Shown here in pieces: positions 25,630 to 37,749 of a stretch of 64,000 nt of DNA. Made by a program: the position numbers and the translations under genes. Positions within the stretch are counted from its first letter, which is position 1. The number at the start of each line of letters is the position of its first letter. This DNA comes from Nannobrachium achirus (Eukaryota; Chordata; Actinopteri; Myctophiformes; Myctophidae). The stretch lies in contig OY997652.1 of the NCBI GenBank assembly GCA_963921795.1, positions 58,268,919-58,332,918 of the forward strand, in the 5' to 3' direction. The notes under the pieces were generated by a model. It was not told the origin of the DNA and searched no databases. It worked only from the letters and a program-made list of their open reading frames with translations.

Positions 25630-26756
25630 CATTGATTCCTTGGTTGCCAATGGACAAAAAATTATGCATTTAAAATTAAACAGCTTTGGGATTAAATATT
25701 GTCTGATATTATTAAGGACAGGTCGCATCATCAAAGACCATGGGTTATCTAGACTATCCGTCTGGTATTAGACACTGTTAATTTTTTTTTATGATAAATT
25801 AAACTTATCGTATCAAAAAACGAATCAATGATGGTTGTAGAGCACATTAAATGAATTCCAGTTGTCTACTCTACAGCCATTAACAGCTTGTTATCATGCA
25901 AGGATTTACACACTGACACAACACAACACAATCCTATCCTAAATAGTTTCAAACCTGCAGAAAATACTTTTAAACTGGCGTCGATCCTGCCATATAGGTC
26001 TATTCAAAGATCAGGTCTCTATCCTACTTGAACTCATTGTGTTCTATAAACAACATTGACGACTTTAACGACTGTTGTTTTTTTTATATTAGAGTAAGTT
26101 TAATTGATCATATATTGTAATTGTGTCTCTACCAGGTGATTCAAGACATAATGTAAACAGGTTTTGTAGCATAGAGGGAAGAGGGGGACCACGGGTGCTT
26201 ATATTGTGCAACTCTGACACATGCACGGGGGATAATCTGAGTCTGATTATAAACCACTTAATTACATTGATTCCTTACTGCAAATGGACAAAAAACTATC
26301 TGCAGTAGCATCGGGATTAATTGTTGTCCTTATAGGACTGCTCGGATCAATGCCATGGTTATCTGACTGATTTAATCACCTGGTAAGAGACACACTTTCA
26401 CATTTTCATGAACATGATCAATTACACTAATCACAATATCAAAAAACAAAGGCCATTACTTCAGCAATGATGTTCATGGAACACGTACGGGAAGGACACA
26501 GGAGGAGGATGCCATTGTAAGTGTATTAGGCAATGGGAATGGATTTAGACCATATTCACGTTTGAAATCTATTGACGACTAATCTGCCTGGCTGTTGGAT
26601 TTATATTGTGGCACGTTTAATTGATCATATCTCATATTAACTCAGTTCCTGCCAATTTAATATTTCTTCCTTCGGTTCTCCCTGCCAGCCCTCTCCATAG
26701 ACTTCCATGTAATTTATAGTGCACAGATCATGCATCCATGTTTGTGCAGGCTGTTC
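25630..26756. other. Non-coding spacer with a diverged ~640-bp direct repeat
   Basis: acattgattcctt...aatggacaaaaaa is found at 25631-25662 and at 26265-26294. Both copies are followed by ggattaa..ttgt and an atggttatct word, so the segment is an old tandem duplication. The right Harbinger junction falls in the first copy. No coding signal. Confidence 0.5.
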
Positions 26757-26985
26757 TATGTGAAACAAATGCATTATGTCATTGCTAGTTTCTAATTGAT
26801 TACAGCTTTGCTTTTTGATTGTGACGATTCCTATTTATTCGTCATTTCCTGTCATCTTGTCATTACAACGCTGATGAAGACATAGTTGGTCGAAGCGTGT
26901 CCGTTTTGAGCCTGTTGTGAGGTAAATAAAAACTTCTTCACTTCAAATCATCGAATCTGCCCGCCCGTTGGCCCTCAGTTTAAAA
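26757..26985 (+). mobile_element. Penelope copy 2, 3' UTR end
   Basis: tgtgaaacaaatgcattatg and the gctgatgaagacatagttgg/aataaaaacttc block match 17960-18145. It is separated from the rest of copy 2 by about 6.2 kb of later insertions. Confidence 0.75.
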
Positions 26986-27074
26986 AAAGATGATAATCAT
27001 CACCACAATAGCTCATCTTTATATACCGCTCTTATAAGTTTCCAAAGTCATTTTACAGAAAGGTCTACAGTAGC

Positions 27075-28390
27075 CAGGGGCGGTTATTTGCTCTACGCAG
27101 ACTACGCAACTGCGTAGAGCCCCAAGGCAGAGGGGGCCCCCTGCTGGGCTCATTATTCTGAGCATTTAGAAAAAAAAAGTGAGTCTCTAGCTCATTCCTG
27201 TCAAAAGTTATGGTTTTTTAAAGAATTGACCAACTGCTCACTGGAGTCAATAGGTTTCACACAGAGATCAAACTTCCTTCGCCAAACAGGAAGTGCCCTT
27301 CACCAAACAGGAAGTGCCTCTATATCTCATGAACCGTTTGTCGTACAGACTCGGGGCTGGTGTCATATGACTCGATTAAGAGTCCTTAACCTTAATTGGC
27401 GCTTCCTTTGCCAAACAGGAAGTGCCCTTCGCCAAACAGGAAGTGCCTCTATATCTCATGAACCGTTTGTCATACAGACTTGTGGCTGGTGTCATATGAC
27501 TTCATTAATAGTCCTTCACCTTAATTGGTTTAACTTAGTCCCGTCCCATCTTGATTGGCTGTTGCCCCTTGTGACGTGAGTAGAGCTGCGAGGGCCCGGT
27601 CATTGCTGCTTGCAGCTTTAATTTTATCTACATTTTGAAAAATAATAATTAAAAAGGAATTGTAAAAATATCCATATTCTATCCTGATTGGCTGAGATTG
27701 GCTTTCAAAGTTTGTAAGATTGGTCCATTTTGGACAAAATGCCTCAAATCACAAACGTGAGTGCAATTTACATGAAATCGCGCAGACACACACATTCCCA
27801 CTAGGCCGAGGAAGAAATGCCACTTCAAATTTTTGACATCAGCCTCATGGTGGCACTATAACTATTCATGGTTTTACCTATAACTCCACCGATCAGTTTC
27901 AAACTTTGTAAGCGCACTCCCTATAGGCCATGGAAAAAACCCTTTCCTTGTATTTTTCACATCAGCCTTTTATAGCGCCACCAGGAGGCCGACTTATGTA
28001 AGACACATTTGTTTTATATTACTCCTTCAGATTTTACCCAAAATTAACACAAATCAGTACACAGTATCTCTACAGTCATATGATCAAGACGGATGACCCG
28101 TATTAAATATTCAATCCTGATTGGCTAAAATTGGCCTCCAAACTTTGCAGGATTGATCCGTTTCGAACAAAATGCCTCAAATCAAACACAGCGTGCAATT
28201 GTAATGAAATTGTGCACGCACAATCGCAAAAGGCCAAGGAAGAAATTACACTACAAAATGTTCAAATCAGCCTCATGGTGGCGCCATTAAAGGTCTAAGA
28301 TTGGTGAAGAACACATGCCACCCTTTTTACATTGGCCTATTATAGCACCACCAGGACGCGTGGCTGGTGGAGACCTGTGCTCGGAAGAGC
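27075..28390. mobile_element. 1.3-kb insertion with TTTGG(C)AAACAGGAAGTG repeats
   Basis: Absent from the first block at 18265. Begins caggggcggttatttgctct with a ctacgca.actgcgtag inverted word. It contains about 1.4 copies (27255-27530) of the 129-bp repeat that builds the 41.4-44.6 kb element (gccaaacaggaagtgcc, catgaaccgtttgtc), then two ~400-bp diverged units with tgattggctgagattggc and catggtggcgc. The 117-residue frame across it is just the translated repeat. Confidence 0.55.
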
Positions 28391-28449
28391 ACTTCTTCTA
28401 GTTCTCTCTAAATCGGGGCATCGTCGGGGCATGAATGCTGTTTCAAGTT

Positions 28450-29803
28450 TTATGTCAATACAGCGCCTCGCACTTCAAACAGACAGCAAAAAACTGACAA
28501 TATCAAATCCTGCTGGTTATTGATTAATCACCAGATTCGAGACGAGGAGGCGGCTTGAGGTGAGTTTGGTTGATTCAGTCAAAAATCTGTCTCACTTACG
28601 AAAGATGCGTTTCAAATCGTATCCGTTGACTGGCTGGTGATACAACTTACAGTAACTGACACAAGGCTATTTATAAAAAACTTGTGTGGATGACAGACAT
28701 TTAAATGAAATCCTTATCAGGGACACGCACTGCTAATTGTTTGTGCATTCTGCTCTGCTCACGTTGTGTGTCTGACTGTCAGCGACCGTGCTGCAAGGAG
28801 CAAATGTTGGCAAATGTGGATCACGGCCCCAACAGGATCGGAATTGGGACAGTCCTTGAACAAAGGAGCGGAGGAGAAACCTCGCTCCAAGCCTCTCTGG
28901 AGCATTTTAAAATGCTCACGCTCATTTCAAGTGTATTCAAACCGTTGTATTCTTATTCTTATAGGCCTACTCTTATTAAGAATAAAAGGCAAATAAGAGC
29001 AGGTGATTATTCGTATTTATCTTTTGCACGAGAGTGGCGATAACCCGCCCGCCCCGCCGACCGCCAATTGAGTCTGAAATCTTTCCATCCACCATGTTCT
29101 GTAATCCGTGCACAATATGAGGTATCATCTACTTAAGATGCACTGCCACCGAAATCGTGTCATATTTGGTCGCTGGGTGCTGTGATGGCAAAAAAAAAAA
29201 AAAAACGTCTTCATTTGCGTGATCATTTGCGTGATCATCACCTCTCCATGCTGTCAATTACTACAAATACTATGCATGAAAACAGTAAAGTATTCTAATA
29301 AAGTTTGAATACATGCATGAAAATAAGAAAGCTTCAGCAAGACTAAAATATATAGATAATATCTTACACAACAACTTTAATGTGCAAAGGCTGAAGTGAT
29401 GGAGAAGCGAACATTGCCTCAGTTGCCATTTTTCATTTCAGTTAGAGTGAATAGTACCGAAACGACAAAACGCTTTGTTCGCCTCATTTGTACCACTTGA
29501 TGCAACGCCACGCCAAGTCGCGTCTTTGCATTGACAGAACAACTATTTTATTTTCTGTGGGAATGACTAAACAAGTAAAGTTACTAGTTACAGGTTATTA
29601 CGGGTGTTTGAAACTGAAGTTATGACAAATCTGGCTTTGACGTTTTAGGAAGATTTTTAACTAAATACATATAGTGTCAACACAGCAAGAATTCAATTTC
29701 AATCATGCAATTATAAAACAATATTAAAACATATTTTTTTACACAAGCTTGTGACACAATGTTCCCTGCATAGGGATGCTAGGGTTCAAGTGGTTAAACT
29801 TAC
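28450..29803. other. Unassigned intronic sequence
   Basis: No recognised gene. A 112-residue plus-strand frame at 28705-29043 has no motif I recognise, and its end overlaps cccgcccgccccgccgacc, a word also seen in the repeat at 19480-19500. A duplicated 14-base word lies at 29216-29238 (catttgcgtgatcat, twice). Otherwise plain AT-rich DNA. Confidence 0.4.
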
Positions 29804-29905
29804 TGAAGTGTTGGTGGTCTTCAGGTTCTTCCTGTTTAATAGAAATATCCCTGGCTGAGTCTGGAGAGTTCATCTTCACCTGCAGTCTGGACTCGACACA
29901 CTGGT
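29804..29905 (-). CDS. Zinc-finger gene 5' exon (ESRLQV-type), longer form
   Basis: A 102-base minus-strand exon between acceptor CATTTCAG and donor A|GTAAGT. It encodes QCVESRLQVKMNSPDSARDI followed by a KQEEPEDHQHF stretch. It shares ESRLQV and QEEPE with 33674-33733 and 1474-1533 but has an extra middle segment. Both borders are phase 1, so splicing to 33674-33733 upstream and to either acidic exon downstream keeps frame. The IKQEEP word is a possible sumoylation-type motif. Confidence 0.65.
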
Positions 29906-30377
29906 CTGAAATGAACAGAAAGAATTGAAAATGGACTTTTAATAACTTCACAAATGTTAAGAATAAGCAAATAATGATCTAAACTAAAGTGAATGAGGTG
30001 AAAGTAGCCCATCTGCTTTTAATGTTTCTGCAGCCACACTTTCTTATATGTCCAGCCCACCCCACCAAAATATAGAGTCAACTCCCTAGACTTCTACCAA
30101 GTGTATATTACTATAAGGCTGCATAGACTTAGTAAAAGACCAACTTCTGGATTACGGAAGTTGGTCGCTTGACGTGTCATTAGTTTTAGAAATTATGTAA
30201 AACAGAGGAAGCATTGCAAGTAAGCATTACATTGCAAGTAAGTGTAGTTCAAAAACCAGGCTGTGATCCAAAACATATCCTCAAACTAAAGAGTGTGGAT
30301 AAAATATCGTAATCGATCTCATACTGTAGCCAGCCTTTTTTTGACCTGGCTGAAAAAAAAAATGAAAAAACTAAAAT

Positions 30378-30470
30378 CCTAAAAACTAAAACTCCATCTC
30401 AGCTGTGAGATATTTAGTTCTGAAGAAACTAAAACTCCATCTCAGCTGTGAGATATTTAGTTCTTAAGAA
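30378..30470. repeat. Two-copy ~43-bp tandem repeat
   Basis: actaaaactccatctcagct followed by gtgagatatttagttct occurs twice in succession. Confidence 0.85.
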
Positions 30471-30828
30471 AAAAAGCTAAAACCAATGCATCTGTTTGTC
30501 AACACTTTGGTTTCAAGGAGTAAATAATAATATAAACCAAAAGTAGTTCAGATCATTTATTCCATAATCGAGCAGCCCCAACCTTGTGTGAAACGTAATT
30601 ATTTTTTATCTGATGGTGGCACTATATGGTGGTGTATGGTAGGTCATTGGAACAGGTTAGGGTTAATCTTACAGGAAGCATTAAAGCCCTGATCAAGTTT
30701 CATGATGATCTGAATCTGCCCTTTACCCAGTGCCCATTTTTGCGACACCCTGTGTGAAAGTGGAGAGTTTGGCCAAAAGATGGCGCCAGAGGAAAGGCCA
30801 TTTGGGCATCAGATCAGTAGTAAGTTTT

Positions 30829-31230
30829 AAAGTTATACCATGAAACTTTTTTTATAAAGCAAATCTTAAAATTGTCCTAACTGTTAAATCGCTAAAGTTT
30901 TAGAACACCCAGCTTCTAAAGCCTTCCCTTTATATGTTTTCTATGATCCTGACCGGGCCCCGGTTTTCGCGGAAAGATTACGTCATCATACACTACCGGC
31001 CAATCACAGCGAGGGTTATACACTGCCGGCAAATCACAGCGCATCTTGAAGTGGGGTCGCTATCACAATACTGCGGCTATATTTGTAGGCGCCCGTGTAG
31101 CTTGCTTCAACATAACAACAGCATTTACTCGGGTGAAGGAGTCCGTTTCTCCGGAATGCCTGAACGCACAGGAACCAGGGACCCCGGTGGAGGCCCGGTC
31201 CGTGGCCAAAAACGGCACTATACTGTAAAA
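30829..31230. mobile_element. MITE (AAAGTTATACCATGAAAC end), copy 3
   Basis: The left part matches 11985-12075 (aaatcttaaaattgtcctaa, ttaaatcgctaaagtttt) and the interior has aatcacagcg and gttatacactg.cggc words. The right end ggccaaaaacggcactatac resembles the right half of copy 1. Immediately beyond, the block homologous to 165 begins. Confidence 0.6.
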
Positions 31231-31454
31231 CAGACCTGATTTGCACTGCACTTGATGAGTTATGTTTCCATCTACAGCAAACTTTCTTCACCAAAACAAT
31301 AGCAGATCTACAAAGCTCACAATGTGTCATGTTGAGACAGAATAGGGATGCAGGGGTTCAAGCGGTTAAACGTCAATTATAAAGATATTTTCAGTCAGTT
31401 CTGATGGAAATGGACATTTCTCCGTGACATAGCCTACCAGGCTCAGGTGGATTG

Positions 31455-32020
31455 TTTGATTGAAGAATTTATTAGAAGTTTGCATAGAAAAAGTACAGTT
31501 TCATGACAAATCACTGGTACAAGGTCAACTAAAAGGAGATCTTAGTAAGCTTTTCAGCTCATTTACACAGGAACCACTTATGCATCTGATATAACATTGA
31601 AAGACAGACGGATAGAACATAGTAGGTAAATTATCAGTAACAAAATGGGGGAAAAGCATGCATAAAAAAATAACATGGGAAAAATAAAAAAATAGAGAAA
31701 TAGGAGATATTTACTATAGAAAAGGGAAGGTATAGGTATGGGCTTAGTCTATTACGAGGCTCGAGAAGCAGACGTCTGTAGGTGACCTTTCAGACCTATA
31801 TTGAAAGAGTCTAGGGATTTGCTCTCATTTAAGGCATGTGGTAGGGCGTTCCACATGTTGGTGGTATAGCAGACTGCAGGAGAAGAGTTATTCTGGGCTA
31901 AACATGATTTGTGGAGCTGCCTCTGGTGTTGTGAAAAGAAATGTGTGTGTAGTGATACGCGGAAGCGGGGATTGAACCCGGGACTCCCACTCGCCAGTCC
32001 AACGTACAACCAGTCGTGCT
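31455..32020 (-). mobile_element. 3' end of a LINE, copy 2
   Basis: Near-identical to 395-965, with the same C-terminal frame (MWNALPHALNESKSLDSF at 32009-31752). Duplicated as part of the block, not by independent insertion, because the flanks match too. Confidence 0.65.
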
Positions 32021-32316
32021 AATAGGGCTGAGCCCAATTAGCAGGGCTGTTGTCGCTGGTTCATGGCTGGTACTAACTGTGGGGGCTACAATCACCCCCC
32101 TGATCTTTGGAGCGTGCCCTCGCGCTTCACACTTCACGCCACGGACCGCCGCACGCGGACCTGTCCCTCACGCGAGGATATCACGCTCGTCATCCTGCCG
32201 ACAACGCCAGATTGTCCCACTCGCCAGTCCAACGCACAACCAGTCGTGCTTATAGGGCGGAGCTCGATTAGCAGGGCTGTTGTCACTGGTTCATGGCTGG
32301 TACTAACTGTGGGTGC
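31960..32316 (-). repeat. tRNA-like SINE-type repeat, copy 2
   Basis: Same structure as 860-1300 (B-box-like GGGTTCAATCCC on the minus strand, twice-repeated tRNA-like words). The second unit is where the hAT element has inserted. Confidence 0.5.
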
Positions 32317-32438
32317 TAGTGATGTGTCGGTCATGAATGACCCGTTCAAATGAACGGATCTTTATGGTGAACGAGATCGAACGGGTCACCATCCGGAAAA
32401 GATCCGTTCAACCGTTCACGGCGTTCTTTTGCAAATGC

Positions 32439-32483
<45 letters not shown>

Positions 32484-33462
32484 GTTCATTCAACGTATCT
32501 CACGAGAGAGGACAGACCCGACCGACCGTTCCGTCCCTCCTTTCCACCGTTCCTCTTTCCTTATTAGACACTGTAGTGGGCTGGAGGCGGGCTCTCCCTC
32601 AGAGAAGCAGGACTGTGTGTGCGTGGGGGTGTGGAACAGAAATCAGGGACCTACAGTACAGTTACGGAGCAGCAGAGTGCCTCCGACCGCGAGCGCGAGA
32701 AGAGTTGTGACTGATGATTGATTGACCGAGACCGACTGACTGCCTGCGAGTGAAAAGGGTGTTATCGTTCATTCTTTGAACGGGATGTTCTAATTACTAG
32801 CCTGATAAGCCTACCCTCCGAGACTGCAGACTGACTGATTGACTGACTGACTGACTACAGTATTGAGTTTGCAAAAAAGCGGTACAGTTCTATACAAAAG
32901 AATGCTAGAAGATAAGCCATAGAAAACACTATGGCATTTAATCTATCCTACAAGTAGCCTATAGTAACACATCTCATCTCATACAATGGACCATTGAGCC
33001 AGTGTTCATGTTAATTCATGAAGTGTGAACGTAATGCTAATGGTAAGGGATAATCGTTCATTCTCTGAACGGGTGAAATGTTAATTTGCGCTTTTGAGTG
33101 ATGTAGGCCGTTTTATAATGATAGAGCGTGCGGCGACGGTCATCTTCGTCAGGTCTCGTTCACAAGATAGGCAGCAGGCAGGCCATGCATGTAGAGTCTG
33201 TCATCTGACCGAAACAGTCAGGCAGAGAGGAGAGAGGTGTGTTTTTGACTGCTTGTGCTTGACTGACTGAACTCGACTGATTATCGGTCACGGCTCTGAA
33301 CGAGAATGATGTGACGACCGGCTCCAATACCCCCCCCCCCCCCCCCCCCCCCCGCTTCCCGAAAGTTGTGAACGACCGATTGAACGATAATGACCGAATC
33401 TATCTTGTGAACAAACAAACGATGATTCGGTTCACGGAAATGAACGAAAATTCCCACCACTG
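32317..33462. mobile_element. hAT non-autonomous element with 8-bp TSD and known empty site
   Basis: Flanked by GTGGGTGC at 32309-32316 and 33463-33470. The paralogous locus at 1265-1272 has a single GTGGGTGC with no insert. Ends TAGTGATG and CACCACTG are short inverted repeats of hAT type. The interior has many GAACGGNTC/CGTTCA words, a (GA)n run (32445-32480), a C23-type run (33331-33353) and TGACTGAC repeats. There is no transposase. Confidence 0.93.
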
Positions 33463-33673
33463 GTGGGTGCTACATGTGCATATTTGCGTCATATAACAAT
33501 GTGAGCTAAAAAATAAAATACAAAAATTTACAAAATACTTCAGCCCTAACTCTGGAGGAAAACGTTATTTACAGGGGTGCCCCGAGTAAAAAAAAAAAAA
33601 AAGGTTGAAAAATCCCTGGTATAAACACCTTTGGAAAAAAGGGAAGAAGGAGAGAGACAGTGAAACAACTTAC

Positions 33674-33733
33674 TGAGCTCTGGCTGGTGTTCAGGTTCCT
33701 CTTGTCTCACTTGCAGTCTGGACTCCACAGACT
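33674..33733 (-). CDS. Zinc-finger gene 5' exon (ESRLQV-type), copy 2
   Basis: A 60-base minus-strand exon, acceptor TTCCAG and donor A|GTAAGT, encoding SVESRLQVRQEEPEHQPE. Almost identical to 1474-1533 (block duplication). Phase 1 at both ends. It may be the first visible exon of the gene ending at 10592; the true start exon was not found. Confidence 0.6.
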
Positions 33734-34205
33734 CTGGAATTAAACTAATAGAATAGAATACCAGAGTTTATCATCAGGATTTGTTAAGAAGAATAACACT
33801 TAAACTCAACTTCAACAATAACAGTAGGCCTATTTCTTTCTTCTTCTTTTTCATTTCAATGTGTGTTGCACAGTCTTTAATATTAATTAATTTAAATCGC
33901 CCTGAAAAACCACTGTTAAAAAAATAAACCTAGCCCAGTTTTACCTTTTCACTGGCCTTTCCTTTTATCTACCGTATAGCTATTTTGCACTGTTATTTTA
34001 TTTTATTTTTTCCCCTGACTATATCTACTGCATAGTAGGCCTACTGTGTTCTATGCTTCAAGCAATGTTATGAGACACTTAAATGGTTTCCTGTGTAAAA
34101 TGCCAAGTGCTTTCCAGGATCTCCTTTTAGTTGACCAGTGAACTGTACCGCCATGAAGCTGTTAGCTGTACCTTTTCCTATGCAAACTTCTAATAGTCTT
34201 ATATA

Positions 34206-34926
34206 CCAGTAAGACTCCCTAATCGGGAGATAAGCGACCGGTGGTCGCTTATCTCCACAAATATCACAACCTCCACCTCTCACGTCATACGGGTAGCCAT
34301 AGTTACACCTGGAATGTTGAATCTCCATATATGGAGATAACCTACGCATCACACAAAGTCTGACCTCACCAGCCCATACTTGGGCATGGACGACTTATAT
34401 CTCCATATACGGAGATGGCCATATATGGAGATACGATGACATCACAGAGTCCACAGCTGATGATGTGGCGTGATGTCATACAATACACAAACAAGCCCTA
34501 TATAAAGGGGCAATTCTCACCAGGGAAGAGAGCATTGCCTGGAATGTTGAATCTCCATATATGGAGATAACCTACGCATCACACAAAGTCTGACCTCACC
34601 AGCCCATACTTGGGCATGGACGACTTATATCTCCATATACGGAGATGGCCATATATGGAGATACGATGACATCACAGAGTCCACAGCTGATGATGTGGCG
34701 TGATGTCATACAATAAACAAACAAGCCCTATATACTGATGCGATACGATGACATCACAGAGTCCACAGCTGATGATGTGGCGTGATGTCATACAATAAAC
34801 AAACAAGCCCTATATACTGATGCGGAGATATGAGCAGGGCAAAGGTGTGACGTGTGACGTGTGACCGACCGACGGACGGACGGCTGGTGGAGGTTTTCAT
34901 AGTAAACTGCTCCCTGACGGTCGCAA
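34206..34926 (-). mobile_element. H-family element H1 (Helitron-like)
   Basis: Minus orientation. It begins (right side) TTGCGACCGTCAGGGAGC, preceded by A. It ends (left side) in a hairpin, GGAGATAAGCGACC / GGTCGCTTATCTCC, then CGATTAGGGAGTCTTACTGG, followed by T. It carries 2.4 tandem copies of a 230-bp unit (starts 34311 and 34541) with ctccatatatggag palindromes and GATGACATCA words. Absent from the partner locus near 2175. Non-coding. Confidence 0.75.
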
Positions 34927-35329
34927 TAATTCTAGCTTCCTTAGCTTAGCTTAGCATTAGCCCACACAAACAAACTCTAAACTTTCATGGATTTCTCCCG
35001 TTTTCACAACGAGACAGCCTGTCACTCTTTACTCTCCGACACCAGTTACACAAAGGTTTGTGCACCGCAAACGTATAACACATACCTTTACTGTATCGTC
35101 GTGTTTGATACACGCTGTTCGTTCACCCTGCTCTTTTCGGGGCTATGTTCCGTGAACAAATTTAGTGTCAGCAAATATAAGACTTCCGGTGGCGATCTCT
35201 TCAGAATAAGAGTACCCCTAACGTAATTGAAAAAGAATAATTTGTATATGATCCAAATATAGATTAACCATTTAATTAAACCTATACAACGAAAATAATG
35301 ATTCTGTGTAAAAATAACGTTTTAATAAC

Positions 35330-36237
35330 TTTTTTTAAACATCTAATAGATAAATGCCGTTCACTGAAGTGCATAGCCTTTACAAATTGGACACTGGACA
35401 GTAGACGGCTCGCTGCGTCGGCACTTTGAACACACGCACGCGTTCGGGGAGACCTCCTCTACCACACCACACTCTCTGCTAAGCGGGAGAGGTGTAAAAT
35501 AAAAATTTGATGGCCTTCCAGTGCAGCCTGCCACCCGCTCAAAAAGGGGACATTTTCAGACATTTTCAAACTCTAGTTGGTGCTGGAGAGCAGACGGCTC
35601 GCTGCGTCGGCACTTTGAACACACACACGCGTTCGGGGAGACCTCCTCTACCACACCACACTCTCCGCTAAGCGGGAGAGGTGTAAAATAAAAATTTGAT
35701 GGCTTTAAATGCCGTTCACTGAAGTGCATAGCCTTTACAAATTGGACACTGGACAGTAGACGGCTCGCTGCGTCGGCACTTTGAACACACGCACGCGTTC
35801 GGGGAGACCTCCTCTACCACACCACACTCTCTACTAAGCGGGAGAGGTGTAAAATAAAAATTTGATGGCCTTCCAGTGCAGCCACCCGCTCAAAAAAGGG
35901 ACATTTTCAGACATTTTCAAACTCTAGTTGGCGCTGGAGAGCAGACGGCTCGCTGCGTCGGCACTTTGAATACACGCACGCGTTCGGGGAGACCTCCTCT
36001 ACCACACCACACTCTCCGCTAAGCGGGAGAGGTGTAAAATAAAAATGTGATGGCTTTCCAGTGTAGCTAGACATAGAAAAAGTACAATTTTTCAGACATT
36101 TTCAAACTCTAGTTGGCGCTGGAGAGCAGACGGCTCGCTGCGTCGGCACTTTGAACACACGCACGCGTTCGGGGAGACCTCCTCTACCACACCACACTCT
36201 CCGCTAAGCGGGAGAGGTGTAAAATAAAAATTTGATC
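35330..36237. repeat. Tandem array of five ~180-bp units
   Basis: The core gacggctcgctgcgtcggca recurs at about 35403, 35589, 35758, 35947 and 36126. Each is followed by cacgcgttcggggagacctc and gcgggagaggtgtaaaat. The partner block at 2640-3255 has only three units, one inverted. On the minus strand each unit can encode a short Cys-rich peptide (see findings). Confidence 0.9.
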
Positions 36238-36480
36238 ACACTTTTGCCCTGCTCATATCTCCACAACCGTTGCCCCCATCCATGCCAAATTTTGCACACA
36301 CACTCCTTACCTGCCAAACTACAACCTCCAAGGACCCCCGGAGCTCCAGGGACCCCCAGGTCCCTGGGGGACCCCCAGGTGTAAAAAAATGTCCGTCCGT
36401 GAGTCATACGTCACACGTCACACTTTTGCCTTGCTCATATCTCAAACCTCTCTTCCCAAACATAATAATAATAATAACAA
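36238..36480. mobile_element. H-family fragment
   Basis: cacttttgccctgctcatat, the ccgttgcccccatccatgcc stretch and the CTCCAGGGACCCCCAGG-type tract match H3 and H4. The termini are missing. Confidence 0.6.
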
Positions 36481-37078
36481 TAATAAAATGAACTCAAAAT
36501 AGTCTGATTCCACGCTGGCTACTTTAGACTAGAGCATCAGTCTCCAGACGTTATTCCCCCTCTCCCTCTCTTCCCAAACCTGCAGTCACACTCTGCTTTT
36601 CTGTGGGCAGTAATGCCACGCTATTCACGTGGTACAGTAATCGAATTTTACATCATTAGATGGTATTTAGCGACGGTCCAACAACAATATTGTCATCGGT
36701 CGGTCGGCTGCGTTGTAAATCACGCGCATTTTCATTTTTACAAAAGTCCAAACGTCTCCGCGTATTCCAACGTCTCCGCGTATGAGATGTGAAAATACTT
36801 TTCGCTGTACTGTACTGTACTGTACTTGTACTGTCCACTGACAATAAATTGAATCTCATCTCTCTCAAACATCCTTCAACGCGTGACAGCACTAGTGCGA
36901 CGCGACAACAACAGTACACACAGGACATGGCCTTGGACATGGCCAGGAAGTACAGCAGAGTACAGCCGGCCAATTGCGACGGTCGGGGGCGTGGTCTGGG
37001 AGCAAAAAACGGGGAGGCGGGGGTAGCGGGGGGCGATCGGCCTCAACCTCTCCTGTAGACACATACAGATATATTTTT
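36480..37078. other. Insertion relative to the first block; no gene seen
   Basis: Not present between the corresponding sites at 3255-3280. It contains gtactgtactgtactgta (36814-36832) and aataaattgaatctc, like a LINE 3' end, and a G+C-rich stretch at 36960-37045. The short frames here are not recognised. Confidence 0.4.
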
Positions 37079-37440
37079 TATTAAAACTTTTTTTTTACAC
37101 ATATTTTTTTTTGTTATATGGCTTTGTTCAAATGCCTAATTTATATTTTTAATGAGCATATAATTTGCACGTTTTTCAATGGAATTAATTACGAGCATTT
37201 TATTTTGAAGGCTAATGCTTCAAACCGGAAGGCTTATATTTGCTAGCTCTGACACCGGAAGTTCTATATTTGCTCAGTTCACGGACCTTCAATCAAAAAG
37301 AGAGAAGGACTGAAACACTCGTCCTTCCCTTGTCCGAGTTGAAACACACTAGTCCGGGAGCCAGCAGCCCCCTATGTTCTCTGCTTACTTTTTTTCCCCA
37401 CTATTATTTCCAGTTAGCATATAGGCCTACCCCTTGGGGC

Positions 37441-37640
37441 ATTGATTGATTGATTGATTGAAGACTTTATTAGAAGTTTGCATAGGAAAAGGTACAGTTT
37501 CATGACGGTACAGTTCACTGGTACAAGGTCTACTAAAAGGAGATCCATGAAAAGACTAAGCTTATTTCCACTGGAAACCATTGAAGTATCTCATATAACA
37601 TTGAATGACAGACAAATAGAACACAGTACTATGCAGTAGA
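37441..37640 (-). mobile_element. LINE 3' tail, minus orientation, (ATTG)n
   Basis: attgattgattgattgattg followed by aagactttattagaagtttg and the reverse of the 2050-2165 tail. Absent at 3660, so inserted after the block duplication or lost there. Confidence 0.7.
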
Positions 37641-37749
37641 TATGTAAAGAAAAACAAAAAAAGATCACAAGTTCATACTGGACACCCCCAACTCTGGGCC
37701 GTTTGGTCTAGCTCAGGCCCCCCAAAACCCATTTTTGGTACATTAATTA

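Noticed and set aside
27226-27579. 117-residue frame with repeated RQTGSALHQTGSASISHEPF
   Set aside because: Translated 129-bp family repeat, also seen in other frames at 42-44 kb.
28705-29043. 112-residue plus-strand frame
   Set aside because: No recognisable motif, no splice context, and its end overlaps repeat sequence.
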